From positions 1-64,000 of the forward strand of contig JAFDGZ010000002.1 in assembly GCA_019309045.1 (NCBI GenBank): a stretch of DNA of 64,000 bases, given 5' to 3'. Positions 28,030 through 37,751 of the stretch are shown one piece after another. Under the pieces are notes generated by a model. That model saw nothing but the letters and a program-made list of their open reading frames with translations. It made no database searches and was not told the origin of the DNA. Each line of letters starts with the position of its first letter. Positions within the stretch are counted from its first letter, which is position 1. Made by a program: the position numbers and the translations under genes. This DNA is from Deltaproteobacteria bacterium. GTDB lineage: Bacteria; Desulfobacterota; Syntrophobacteria; BM002.

Positions 28030-30717
28030 TCAGTGGGCCTGATCCCAGTTGTCGCCATAGTTCGTTTTCACGCGCAGGGGCACTGAGAGTGCCACCACAG
28101 ACTCCATCTGTTCCCTTACCAGGGCAGTCACCTCTGTCAGCACCTCGGCAACCACTTCGAATACCAGTTCATCATGAACCTGCATGATCATGGTGGCTGG
28201 CAGCCTTCTGAACCGCAATTCCCTGTCTATACGGATCATGGCAATTTTGATGATGTCCGCGGCAGTTCCCTGGATGGGAGTGTTCACTGCTGTGCGCTCT
28301 GCGAAGCGCCGCACATTGCGATTGCGACTCTGCAGATCCGGCAGATATCGTTTGCGGCCGAACAGGGTAGTGACGAACCCCTGCTGGCGGGCCTCTTCGG
28401 TGACTTTTTCCAGGTAGCGGCCTACTCCTTTATGGCGCTGGAAATAGAGGTCTATGAGGTCTCTTGCTTCGGCCTGGGTTATGTGCAATTCCTTTGCCAG
28501 TCCATAAGGGCTCATACCGTAGATGATGCCGAAGTTGATGGTCTTGGCGCGCCGTCTCATGGACTCTGTTACTGCCTGCGGCTCTACGGAAAAAAGCTCA
28601 GCTGCTGTCTGTCGATGGATGTCCTGCTCACTCAAAAAGGCCTGTTTCAGGGCCTCGTCATCCGACAGGTGCGCCAGAATCCTGAGCTCGATTTGTGAGT
28701 AGTCAGCTGCGAGCAGGCAACTGCCCTCGGCAGCCACGAAGGCGCGCCTGATGGCACGTCCTTCCTGGGTGCGCACCGGGATATTTTGCAGGTTGGGGTT
28801 GCTGGAGCTGAGTCGCCCGGTGGCGGTCACCATCTGGTTGTAGGAAGTGTGGATTCGTCCGGTTGCCGGGTGGATCAAGCGGGGTAGTGAGTCCACATAG
28901 GTGTTTTTGAGCTTGAGTAGACTGCGATAGGTAATTACTTCCGCTGGCAGGGGATGCAGATGAGCAAGTGAAGACAGGACGCCCATATCCGTGGAGTAGC
29001 CCGTTTTGGTCTTTTTTCTAGTTGGCAGCCCGAGCTTGTCGAACAGAATAGCGGCCAGCTGTTGAGAAGAATTTACATTGAAAACTTCTCCGGCCATGCT
29101 GAAGATCCTTTCCTCAGAAAGGGCCAGTTTTTCGCTCAACTCCTGTGAAAGCCTCTGCAGTTGCTCAGTGGCCAGCCTGACCCCACGCAATTCCATCCTG
29201 GCAAGTACACCTGTCAAGGGCATCTCCACGTCATAGAAGAGCTGGGCCAACTGTTCGAGCTCCAGCTTGCGGTGCAAAACCTCCCTCAGACGCAAAGAGG
29301 CCTCTGCTTCAGCGGCGGCAGCCTGAACTATAGCTGGTGAGGCTGACACGGAGCCTGGCGCCTTTTGGCCAGGCCGATGAGATTCCTTTGCACTGGGCAG
29401 AGATACATTGAGATACTTGCTGGCAATGGTTCTGAGGGAATACCTCCCTTTGCCGGGATCCAGCAGATACGCTGCCAGCAATGGATCAAAATGGAGCCCC
29501 TGGCAGTCGATTCCCATTGTATGGAGAAGGAGCCAGGTGGTCTTGCTGTCAGGGCTCACCTTGAGGATTTTCTCATCTGTCAATACGGGAGCCAGCGACT
29601 TTCTGAAGACCTCCAGCGGCATCCGTGAACGTCGGTCTGCTGGGGAGCCAGTCAGCGGAATGTAGCAACCAGTTCGTGGTTGCCAGGAGACTGCCAATCC
29701 CCGGACTCTGGCCGACAGGGGACTTCGTCCTCTGGCTGAGGCGACGACGGCTATCTGTCTCTGGTGGCCTAGCCGGGAGGAAAGCTCTGTGAGCTCACTT
29801 TCTGTGGAGACACATGTGTAGGAGGTGCCGGCAGCGACTGCAGCAGGTTCATGAAGGTTGCCCTCCAGTTCCCTGAGAAATTTGTGGAACTCCAGCTCTC
29901 GAAAGATGGCAGCCAGGGCGTCGTTGTCCTTGCGGGCAACTTTGAATTGGCTCCAGTCTTTGGGCAGAGGCACCTGCGAGTCCAGAACAACGAGCTGGCG
30001 GGACAATCTGGCCTGATCAGCATAGGTCTCGAGTCTGGCTCTTTGTTTTGCTGAGGGAATCTTGTCCAGATTAGCCAGCAGGGATTCGATGCTGCCAAAC
30101 TCTTTGATCAACCGCCGGGCTGTCTTGGGTCCTATACCTGGGACACCAGGTATGTTGTCAGTGCTGTCGCCTGCAAGTGCCATTATTTCTACCACCCTGG
30201 AGGGTGGCACCCCGAAGAGCTCTTCCACTTCCGCTGGTCCGAGGCGACGGTCTTTCATAGTGTCCCACACCTGGATGTTGGCTGAAACCAGCTGCAACAG
30301 ATCTTTGTCGCCGGAGACAATGACCACTTCTGTGCCCTGGCCGGCTGCCCAGGTGGTGATGGTGGCAATGATATCGTCAGCCTCGTAGCCGGGGACCTCC
30401 AAGGCGGCAATGCCATAGGCAGTTATGATCCTTCGTATAAAAGGGAGCTGCGAGGCGAGTGCCTCCGGCATTTGCGGGCGGTTGGCCTTGTAGGCAGGAC
30501 TGAGTTCATGACGAAAGGTTGGTCCGGGTGCATCCAGGGCCACCGCCATATATTCAGGCTGCGTGACAGTCAGAACGCGCCTGAGCATGCCGAGGAAACC
30601 ATAGGCTGCGTTTGTTGGCAGGTCATGGGAGGTGCTCAGACTGGGGATGGCGTAAAAGGCGCGATATATATACGAACTGCCATCTATGAGATAGAGCGTT
30701 CTGGGGGAGTTGGCCAT
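28030..30717 (-). CDS. polA: DNA polymerase I
   Basis: Family A polymerase for Okazaki-fragment processing and repair. The N-terminal 5' nuclease domain is intact (IDGSSYIYRAFYAIP, EADDIIATITTWA, GIGPKTARRLIKEFGS). The polymerase domain has LLAADYSQIELRILAHLS (motif A), RRRAKTINFGIIYGMSPYGLA (O helix) and MQVHDELVFE (motif C). The middle domain has lost the 3'-5' proofreading acids: the DxE motif position reads IAVVASARG, and the later Asp region reads KTTWLLL. I place the start at the ATG at 30717, because the frame opens only with a TTG at 30723. The upstream gene overlaps it. Confidence 0.94.
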   Translation of the reverse strand: MANSPRTLYLIDGSSYIYRAFYAIPSLSTSHDLPTNAAYGFLGMLRRVLTVTQPEYMAVALDAPGPTFRHELSPAYKANRPQMPEALASQLPFIRRIITAYGIAALEVPGYEADDIIATITTWAAGQGTEVVIVSGDKDLLQLVSANIQVWDTMKDRRLGPAEVEELFGVPPSRVVEIMALAGDSTDNIPGVPGIGPKTARRLIKEFGSIESLLANLDKIPSAKQRARLETYADQARLSRQLVVLDSQVPLPKDWSQFKVARKDNDALAAIFRELEFHKFLRELEGNLHEPAAVAAGTSYTCVSTESELTELSSRLGHQRQIAVVASARGRSPLSARVRGLAVSWQPRTGCYIPLTGSPADRRSRMPLEVFRKSLAPVLTDEKILKVSPDSKTTWLLLHTMGIDCQGLHFDPLLAAYLLDPGKGRYSLRTIASKYLNVSLPSAKESHRPGQKAPGSVSASPAIVQAAAAEAEASLRLREVLHRKLELEQLAQLFYDVEMPLTGVLARMELRGVRLATEQLQRLSQELSEKLALSEERIFSMAGEVFNVNSSQQLAAILFDKLGLPTRKKTKTGYSTDMGVLSSLAHLHPLPAEVITYRSLLKLKNTYVDSLPRLIHPATGRIHTSYNQMVTATGRLSSSNPNLQNIPVRTQEGRAIRRAFVAAEGSCLLAADYSQIELRILAHLSDDEALKQAFLSEQDIHRQTAAELFSVEPQAVTESMRRRAKTINFGIIYGMSPYGLAKELHITQAEARDLIDLYFQRHKGVGRYLEKVTEEARQQGFVTTLFGRKRYLPDLQSRNRNVRRFAERTAVNTPIQGTAADIIKIAMIRIDRELRFRRLPATMIMQVHDELVFEVVAEVLTEVTALVREQMESVVALSVPLRVKTNYGDNWDQAH

Positions 30718-30719
30718 GA

Positions 30720-31220
30720 TCAATCTACTGTTTGCAAGGCAGCTGAGGCAGCAGCGGTAACCCGCGAGTTTAGCGCCGTTAGAGTGAGAAGCTCCAGTTT
30801 GTCCCTGAGTCTTTGGGATTCAACAGTTGAACGGCTGGGTGCCAGGTCCGTGAGGGCAGCAATGGCCTGGACTACCACCTTTTCTTCCTTGTAATCCAGA
30901 ATCATCATGAGAGTGCGCCAGTCGGAAGGCAAGCCGAAATTATTGAGATACTTTTTTACAGCTCCAGCAAATTTGGCAGTACCATGTGCCTTGTGTATAG
31001 CATTGAGGGCTTGCTGGTGCTTTTTGCTGCCCCGCTTTCCTTGAAAAAGCTTGTCAGCTTCCTTCAAATACTGTTCTTTGGCCCAGGTGGAGCGCAAGCT
31101 CCTCTCCCTGGCGCTCGGCGTGTCTCGGCTCACATGCCTGCTTCGATCACGGCGGCGATCGATCTCTCGCCAACTCGGGCGCTCCCTGCTATCATCATCA
31201 GAGCCGCGGGAGGGACTCAT
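30720..31220 (-). CDS. Conserved hypothetical protein cotranscribed with polA
   Basis: The 166-residue product has an Arg/Asp/Ser-rich disordered head (residues 1-40), then helical repeats (LKEADKLFQGKRGSKKHQQAL; DWRTLMMILDYKEEKVVVQAI) that look like two HEAT-type units. Its stop falls at the polA start, so translation is likely coupled. I do not recognise a named family. The position suggests a role near DNA metabolism, but nothing in the sequence shows one. Confidence 0.6.
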   Translation of the reverse strand: MSPSRGSDDDSRERPSWREIDRRRDRSRHVSRDTPSARERSLRSTWAKEQYLKEADKLFQGKRGSKKHQQALNAIHKAHGTAKFAGAVKKYLNNFGLPSDWRTLMMILDYKEEKVVVQAIAALTDLAPSRSTVESQRLRDKLELLTLTALNSRVTAAASAALQTVD

Positions 31221-31606
31221 AGATTACTCCTGTATTTCTGCTGAGACGAATCAGCTCGATTCACATCGGCTGACAAGGTGAATAGCTCAATAACTCTATC
31301 TTAAAAAAAGCCTTTTGATTTGGCAATGTAATTATGCAGCTGGCAGTTCCTCTAGAGAGCCTGTGCTGATCAGGACAGGAGGCCCACAGCAATGGTGTCC
31401 GCCCCTGGCAATACCTTGTCTTCTTTCAGAAGAAGCATTGTCGATGTACAATATTGCCCGCAAATTCACCCAGGCCTTTTGAGCGCTCCATGAGGTCCAG
31501 AGCAAACCGCTGGCAAGCATACCGTGAGTCTGGCCCGTTTTCCCTTGACTTTACCCTGGCAATTCAGTAACAGATCACATTTACGCGAGCAAGGCGGAGT
31601 TGAGCT
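31221..31606 (+). promoter_or_regulatory. Divergent intergenic region with candidate hisS promoter
   Basis: No gene is seen in this gap of about 390 bases. TTGACT (31545-31550) and TAACAG (31568-31573) with a 17-base spacer could be a weak promoter for hisS, and a GGAG lies before the hisS ATG. Confidence 0.35.
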
Positions 31607-32878
31607 ATGGCAATAAAGGCAATCAAGGGCATGAATGACATTCTGCCAGCCGAGGCATGGAAATGGCAGTTTGTGGAAAATACTGCCCGCCGGGTCTTTG
31701 CCAATTTTGGCTATGTGGAAATTCGGCCCCCCATTCTTGAAAAGACTGAGCTTTTTGCTCGAAGCATTGGTGAGACCACGGACATTGTGGAAAAAGAGAT
31801 GTACACTTTCCCTGACCGGAATAGTGAGCTTCTCACGCTTCGTCCTGAAGCCACCGCCTCAGTGGTGCGAGCGTACATAGAACATGCCCTGCATTTGCAG
31901 CCCACCATGCGTAAGTTATACACCATTGGGCCCATGTTTCGCCATGAGCGTCCACAAAAAGGCAGGTATCGGCAGTTTCATCAAATCGATGTGGAAGCTT
32001 TTGCCATAGACGATCCCATGATTGATGCAGAGGTCATTTACATGCTCGTCGCTTTTCTCGACGAGTTGGGCATAAGGCAAGTAGAGCTCCACCTGAACTC
32101 ACTTGGCTGCAGCAATTGTCGACAACCCTTCCGGGCCTCTTTGAGCAGCTATCTGGATGAGACACAGGAGTCCCTCTGTGCGGATTGCCGGCGAAGAAAA
32201 TTGAAGAATCCCCTCCGGGTTTTCGACTGCAAGGTTCCTGCATGCAGAGAGACTCTGGAGAGAGCTCCAAAGCTGCTGGAGTTTCTCTGTGAAGAATGTG
32301 CTGCTCATTTTCAGAGCGTCAGTGATTACCTGCGCTCTCTGGGGTTGGCTGCCAGGGTGGATCCATACATGGTGCGCGGCCTCGACTATTACACCAAGAC
32401 CACTTTTGAAGTTCTTGCGGAACATCTTGGATCTCAGAATGCTGTTGGTGGCGGCGGCAGATACGACGGCCTGATGAAGATGCTGGGCGGTCCCGACCTT
32501 CCCGGTATCGGATTTGCTATCGGTATGGAGCGGCTCATAATGCTTCTTCCCGGGGAGGGCGCCAGAGAGGTCAGGCAGGTGGATCTTTTTGTAGCCTGTC
32601 TGGGAGATGAGGCCAGGCGGTTCGGCTTTTCCCTGGTCCAGCAGATGCGCAGGGAAGACGTGCATGCTGAAGCTGACTACGGCAACAGAAGTCTCAAGGC
32701 GCAGATGCGCCTGGCAGACAAACTGCGGGCTCACTATGTGCTCATTGTCGGCGAAGATGAGATTGCCAGGCAGAAGGGTACACTGCGAGATATGCGACAG
32801 AAGACTCAGGTGGAAGTCCCTTTTGAGACAATGAAAGAACAGCTGCTCACTTTGTGTGGGCAATCATTGGCAGGGTAG
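31607..32878 (+). CDS. hisS: Histidyl-tRNA synthetase
   Basis: Class II synthetase that charges tRNA-His. The opening KAIKGMNDILPAEAWKW, the motif 2 region TIGPMFRHERPQKGRYRQFHQ, the histidine-specific YDGLMKMLGGPDLPGIGFAIGMERL and a C-terminal anticodon-binding domain (about 330-423) are all present. A central Cys pattern (CSNC, CADC, CEEC) may bind zinc. The length of 423 is standard. aspS follows on the same strand, as in many bacteria. Confidence 0.96.
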   Translation: MAIKAIKGMNDILPAEAWKWQFVENTARRVFANFGYVEIRPPILEKTELFARSIGETTDIVEKEMYTFPDRNSELLTLRPEATASVVRAYIEHALHLQPTMRKLYTIGPMFRHERPQKGRYRQFHQIDVEAFAIDDPMIDAEVIYMLVAFLDELGIRQVELHLNSLGCSNCRQPFRASLSSYLDETQESLCADCRRRKLKNPLRVFDCKVPACRETLERAPKLLEFLCEECAAHFQSVSDYLRSLGLAARVDPYMVRGLDYYTKTTFEVLAEHLGSQNAVGGGGRYDGLMKMLGGPDLPGIGFAIGMERLIMLLPGEGAREVRQVDLFVACLGDEARRFGFSLVQQMRREDVHAEADYGNRSLKAQMRLADKLRAHYVLIVGEDEIARQKGTLRDMRQKTQVEVPFETMKEQLLTLCGQSLAG

Positions 32879-32980
32879 ATACTGCTCTCTGATGACTCGT
32901 ATGACATTACAAGCGGAGCAGCTTCGCCAGAAGCCCACAAGAGGGACCAGGCGGCATAAGGCAATTTGGAAGGGCAGCGA

Positions 32981-34795
32981 ATGAAACTTGATAGCCTTGG
33001 GGAACTGAAAAGAACGCACGACTGCGGCACTCTTTGCTCTGACCATATCGGCGACACTGTGGTTCTCATGGGATGGGTGCAAAGACGACGGGACCATGGC
33101 GGCTTGATCTTCATCGATCTTCGCGATCGGGCAGGCATCACTCAGGTTGTCTTTGATCCACAGCGAAACAGGGAGGCACACCAGCGGGCACACTCACTTC
33201 GCTCGGAGCACGTAATCGCGGTGCAGGGGGTGGTTCGCCTCAGGCCGGAGGGAATGGCCAACCCCAAGCTGGCAACCGGAGCAATCGAGGTGATTGTGGA
33301 CGACTATCGTCTCCTGAATACTGCCTTGACCCCGCCATTTCAACTGGAAGAAAAGATCGATGCCAGTGAAAACCTGCGTCTCACCTATCGTTATCTCGAT
33401 TTGCGGCGCCCACATCTCTTCCGGAATCTTCTGCTCCGCCATCGAGCAGCGCAGGCAATGCGCCACTATCTTAATGAGTCCGGGTTCCTGGAGGTGGAAA
33501 CGCCGGTTCTGACCAGGAGCACCCCTGAGGGGGCGCGCGACTACCTGGTGCCAAGTCGGGTGAATCCAGGGAAGTTCTATGCCCTGCCCCAATCGCCGCA
33601 GCTTTTCAAACAGCTGCTCATGATAGCCGGCTTCGACAAGTATTATCAGATCGTCAGATGTTTTCGGGATGAAGATTTGCGCGCCGATCGTCAACCGGAA
33701 TTCACCCAGGTTGATATAGAGATGGCCTTTGTTGGAGAACAGGAGATCTTCCAACTTACCGAGGGCCTTCTGGGGCATCTCTTTTCAGAAGTGCTGGGTG
33801 AACAGCTGGAGATTCCCTTTCCAAGGCTCACCTACGAGGAGTCTTTGCATCGCTATGGCACGGACAAACCAGACACCCGCCTGCCTCTGGAACTGTTGGA
33901 TGTGACGGCAGTGTTTGCCGACAGTAATTTTCAGATCTTTGCCAGGCTCATCAAGGGCGGGGGGGTGGTCAAGGCCCTGCTGTTGCAGGGAATGGCTGAT
34001 CTTCCGCGCAGTGAGCTCGACAGGATGCAGGGTAAGAAAAACCTGGCTGACTATTATGACGTGCAGACTGGCGCCCAGGGTGTAGCCTGGATCAAAGTGC
34101 AGCAAAACGGCTGGCAGGGGCCGGTAGCAAAAAACCTCAGTGAGGGGGAAAAGCAGCTCCTGCAGAGTCTGACCGGACTCAGGGAGGGAGATCTCATCCT
34201 TTTCGTGGCCGGCGAGGTTCGCGTTGTCAATGCTACTCTGGACATTCTCCGACGCCATTTCGGCCGTCGGCTCGGTAATATCAGAGACAATTCTCATCAG
34301 TTTGTCTGGATTACCCACTTCCCGCTGGTGGAATACGATCAGAACGAGAAGCGTTACGTGGCGGTGCATCATCCTTTTACTGCTCCAGCAGAAGAAGATG
34401 TGGCCATGCTCCTCGAGGAGCCTGAAAAAGTTCGTGCCAGGGCCTATGATCTGGTGCTCAATGGCAATGAAATAGGTGGCGGCAGTATTCGAATCCACCA
34501 ACAGCCCTTGCAAGAGCAGGTGTTTGCGGTGCTGGGCATTGACAGAGAAGAGGCCAGGAAGAAATTTGGCTTCATGCTGGAAGCTCTTACTTACGGAGCG
34601 CCCCCTCATGGCGGTATTGCCCTCGGCTTCGACAGGCTGGTGATGTTGATGTGCGGCGCTTCTTCCATCCGTGATGTGATTGCCTTCCCCAAAACACAGA
34701 AGGCTACCTGCCCAATGACTCGCGCTCCGGCTGAAGTAAGTTTGGAGCAGCTCCTGGAGCTCTCCATCAAGGTGGATCTGCTGCGGCAGACGTAA
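32981..34795 (+). CDS. aspS: Aspartyl-tRNA synthetase
   Basis: Class II synthetase of the bacterial type. An N-terminal OB-fold anticodon domain ([18 protein letters not shown]) is followed by the catalytic core with [19 protein letters not shown] (motif 2) and [13 protein letters not shown] (motif 3). The bacterial GAD insertion lies at about 290-420. GGAAGGG sits just before the ATG at 32981, so the 15-base longer frame from a TTG is not used. Whether it also charges tRNA-Asn cannot be read directly. Confidence 0.95.
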   Translation: MKLDSLGELKRTHDCGTLCSDHIGDTVVLMGWVQRRRDHGGLIFIDLRDRAGITQVVFDPQRNREAHQRAHSLRSEHVIAVQGVVRLRPEGMANPKLATGAIEVIVDDYRLLNTALTPPFQLEEKIDASENLRLTYRYLDLRRPHLFRNLLLRHRAAQAMRHYLNESGFLEVETPVLTRSTPEGARDYLVPSRVNPGKFYALPQSPQLFKQLLMIAGFDKYYQIVRCFRDEDLRADRQPEFTQVDIEMAFVGEQEIFQLTEGLLGHLFSEVLGEQLEIPFPRLTYEESLHRYGTDKPDTRLPLELLDVTAVFADSNFQIFARLIKGGGVVKALLLQGMADLPRSELDRMQGKKNLADYYDVQTGAQGVAWIKVQQNGWQGPVAKNLSEGEKQLLQSLTGLREGDLILFVAGEVRVVNATLDILRRHFGRRLGNIRDNSHQFVWITHFPLVEYDQNEKRYVAVHHPFTAPAEEDVAMLLEEPEKVRARAYDLVLNGNEIGGGSIRIHQQPLQEQVFAVLGIDREEARKKFGFMLEALTYGAPPHGGIALGFDRLVMLMCGASSIRDVIAFPKTQKATCPMTRAPAEVSLEQLLELSIKVDLLRQT

Positions 34796-34975
34796 AGGAA
34801 GCGAGGACGTTGCTATTCAGATAATGGCTTGGCCAGGAAGTGACCATCCTTTTATGAACAACAGGCAGGTATGGCGTCGAGGGCGGCTGTTGCTCCGGCC
34901 GCATTTCGACTGAGGGAAAAACCCTATTTTGCTGCAAGGGAATCCTCGAGACGGTTTCCCTGGTAAGGTGATGTC

Positions 34976-36805
34976 ATGGCTCGTTGGAACAAACGAAAAA
35001 AAGTGCTCGACCACCAGCACACCAAGTTCTGGGTATATCGCCTGCAGGATGTGCCCGAACCCAACCTGATGCGGGAAGTGTTTCCTTACGAGGAGATAAG
35101 CAGGATAGATTTTGACCACAAACTCATAGCCATCGATCCTGCAGACGAACCAATAATAACTGACACCACTTTTCGGGATGGCCAGCAGGCAAGGCCGCCC
35201 TACACCGTGCAACAGATCGAAACCATATTCGACTTTCTGCACCGCCTCGGCGGACCGCAGGGAATCATCCGGCAGTCAGAGTTTTTCCTGTACAGCAAGC
35301 GGGACAGGCAGGCGGTTGAACGTTGTCTCAGCAAGGGATATCAATATCCGCAAATTACAGCCTGGATCAGGGCGGTGGAAAAAGATCTGGACCTGGTGCA
35401 GGAGGTGGGTCTCTCTGAAACCGGCATCCTGACCTCTGTATCCGACTACCATATCTTTTTCAAATTCAACAGCAGCCGCGCCAAGATAATGGCCAAGTAC
35501 CTCAGCATTGTGGAGGCTGCTCTGTCCAGAGGCATCGTTCCCCGCTGTCACTTCGAGGATATTACCCGGGCCGACATCTACGGCTTTTGTGTGCCATTTG
35601 CCATAGAGCTGATGAAATTGAGAGAGCAGAGCGGCATCGACATCAAGATTCGCCTCTGTGATACTCTTGGATACGGGGTAACCTATCCCAGTGCCGCCCT
35701 GCCGCGCAGCGTGCCCAAGCTGGTGAGGGCCATGATAGATGATGCTGGCGTGCCTGGCTCTCTTCTGGAATGGCACGGCCACAATGACTTTCACAAGGTC
35801 TTGATCAACGCCACCACTTCATGGCTGTACGGCTGTGCCGCAGCCAACGGCACCCTGCTCGGTTTTGGCGAGCGCACCGGCAATGCTCCCATAGAAGGGC
35901 TCATTATCGAATACATCAGCCTGAGAGGACACAACAACGGCATTGACACCACGGTGATTACTGAAATTGCCGACTACTTCAGCAAGGAGCTCGACTACCA
36001 GATTCCGCCAAACTACCCATTTGTTGGCAGAGACTTCAATGCAACCAGTGCGGGGATACATGCCGATGGTCTGATAAAGAACGAGGAGATCTACAATATT
36101 TTCGACACCCGCAAGATCCTCAATCGGCCAGTTTCTATAACCATCACTGACAAGACTGGCGCTGCCGGGGTGGCCTACTGGGTGAACAACTATCTGGGAC
36201 TGGATGGTGAGGCGGCCATCCATAAACGGCATCCCGGCGTAATCAAGATACACAAGCGCATAATGCAGGAATATGCAGAAGGCCGAGTCACCAGTATCTC
36301 GAACAAAGAGATGGAGAGGTGGGCCCGCAGATATCTTGCCGAGTATTTTGTCAGTGAGTTTGATCTGTTGAAGCGTCAGGCTCATGCCCTAGCCGCCCAT
36401 CTGGTGGGAGAGGTGGTGGAATCCGAGGAGATAAAGTCCATGGAGCCAGCCCGGATGGAACCGGTGCTGCAGACCTTGCTGGAGCTCAATCCTTTCATCC
36501 AGTATGTCTACGTTACAGACAAACAGGGCACAAAGATTACCAGCAATATTACCCACATTGTGGATCGAGCCAAGTATGATCTGGCCAGAGTAGGAGAGGA
36601 TCTCTCCGACCGCGACTGGTTCGTAAACCCCATGAAAGACGGCAAAGTGCACGTCACCGATTTCTACAAATCGATCTATACTGGAGCTCTCTGTATTACG
36701 GTGTCAGCTCCAATTCGTGACGCCTCTGACGAAATAATCGGCGTCCTCGGCATCGACATCAGGTTCGAAGAACTGGCGAAACTGGAGGAAGCCAAGGAGT
36801 TGTAG
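34976..36805 (+). CDS. DRE-TIM acyltransferase (Re-citrate / isopropylmalate synthase-like) with C-terminal Cache domain
   Basis: Residues about 55-350 form a DRE-TIM barrel with DTTFRDGQQA near the N-terminus and the metal-binding WHGHNDFHK (about 264). A helical lid region follows, as in homocitrate, isopropylmalate and Re-citrate synthases. Residues about 480-600 (NPFIQYVYVTDKQGTKIT, DLSDRDWFVNPMKDG, SAPIRDASDEIIGVLGIDI) are a PDC/Cache ligand-binding domain, usually found outside the membrane in receptors. No signal peptide or membrane helix is present, so it is cytoplasmic here and might act as an allosteric module. The true acceptor (oxaloacetate or another 2-oxoacid) is not certain. 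Confidence 0.75.
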   Translation: MARWNKRKKVLDHQHTKFWVYRLQDVPEPNLMREVFPYEEISRIDFDHKLIAIDPADEPIITDTTFRDGQQARPPYTVQQIETIFDFLHRLGGPQGIIRQSEFFLYSKRDRQAVERCLSKGYQYPQITAWIRAVEKDLDLVQEVGLSETGILTSVSDYHIFFKFNSSRAKIMAKYLSIVEAALSRGIVPRCHFEDITRADIYGFCVPFAIELMKLREQSGIDIKIRLCDTLGYGVTYPSAALPRSVPKLVRAMIDDAGVPGSLLEWHGHNDFHKVLINATTSWLYGCAAANGTLLGFGERTGNAPIEGLIIEYISLRGHNNGIDTTVITEIADYFSKELDYQIPPNYPFVGRDFNATSAGIHADGLIKNEEIYNIFDTRKILNRPVSITITDKTGAAGVAYWVNNYLGLDGEAAIHKRHPGVIKIHKRIMQEYAEGRVTSISNKEMERWARRYLAEYFVSEFDLLKRQAHALAAHLVGEVVESEEIKSMEPARMEPVLQTLLELNPFIQYVYVTDKQGTKITSNITHIVDRAKYDLARVGEDLSDRDWFVNPMKDGKVHVTDFYKSIYTGALCITVSAPIRDASDEIIGVLGIDIRFEELAKLEEAKEL

Positions 36806-36902
36806 AGAAGGCATCGGCTCACCCGGGCAGATAGTCGAAGTGACAAGGTAGCAATTCAGCATTCACTTCCTTCGGACACGGTTGTCAGTGGATAATGCTG
36901 CC

Positions 36903-37712
36903 ATGCTCAGAATAGTGGTAACTGAGGCACGGAGTTCTCTGTTATTTTGGCTCATTATATGGGCTACAGGGCTCGGGGTGTATGGTTGCGGTGGCTCGGC
37001 AGTGTCTCCACCTCCGCAGAGACCACCTGCTGAAGGAAGCTATGGCAAGAGTAGAGAAGGCTCGGCGCCATATGTGGTCATGGGAAAGCGTTACTATCCA
37101 CTGGCCACCTCAGCGGGCTTTGTACAGCGGGGTCTGGCCTCCTGGTATGGCAGCGACTTTCATGGACGTTCCACCGCCAATGGCGAGCACTACAATATGT
37201 ATGCCCGCACGGCTGCTCACAAGACCCTGCCGTTCAACACCTATGTTGAAGTGACCAATCTGACAAATGGTAAGAAGACTGTAGTGCGCATCAATGACCG
37301 CGGCCCTTTCGTGAGAGGACGCATTATTGACCTGACATATACAGCAGCCAGGGACCTGGGTATGGCAGAGGAGGGCGTGGTACCGGTGCGCATCAGGGCC
37401 CTGGGCTACGACAGGAAAGAATTTCGCCGGGGAATGTGGGTGCATAAATACGTTCAGCCTCCGAGCTATAATGTGGGCGATTTTGCCATTCAGGTGGGCT
37501 CTTTCCTCCAGAAGGAGAATGCTTTCAGGCTCCGCAATACCCTGGCCCGCAGGTACAGCAGCGCCAGTGTTTCCATATATATCCAAGGGGCGAAGCAGTT
37601 CTACCGGGTGTGGGTGGGCAGATATTCGCGCTTGGACAAGGCCGAGGCTGCGGCCAGACGCTTGCAGGAAGACGGCTTTCCTGCAGCCTTTGTGATTGCC
37701 AGGGACAGATAA
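36903..37712 (+). CDS. rlpA: RlpA-type septal lipoprotein with DPBB and SPOR domains
   Basis: A hydrophobic leader ends in a lipobox-like GVYGCGG (about residue 27), so the mature protein is a lipoprotein. The double-psi beta-barrel follows with [19 protein letters not shown] and [19 protein letters not shown]. The catalytic-type Asp and the substrate-groove residues of RlpA lytic transglycosylases are visible. The C-terminal SPOR domain ([19 protein letters not shown] to [17 protein letters not shown]) targets denuded peptidoglycan at the division septum. I chose the ATG at 36903 over the TTG at 36882. Confidence 0.88.
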   Translation: MLRIVVTEARSSLLFWLIIWATGLGVYGCGGSAVSPPPQRPPAEGSYGKSREGSAPYVVMGKRYYPLATSAGFVQRGLASWYGSDFHGRSTANGEHYNMYARTAAHKTLPFNTYVEVTNLTNGKKTVVRINDRGPFVRGRIIDLTYTAARDLGMAEEGVVPVRIRALGYDRKEFRRGMWVHKYVQPPSYNVGDFAIQVGSFLQKENAFRLRNTLARRYSSASVSIYIQGAKQFYRVWVGRYSRLDKAEAAARRLQEDGFPAAFVIARDR

Positions 37713-37751
37713 AACTCAATAATAATTCTACCCTAAAGAGATGAGAGGGTC

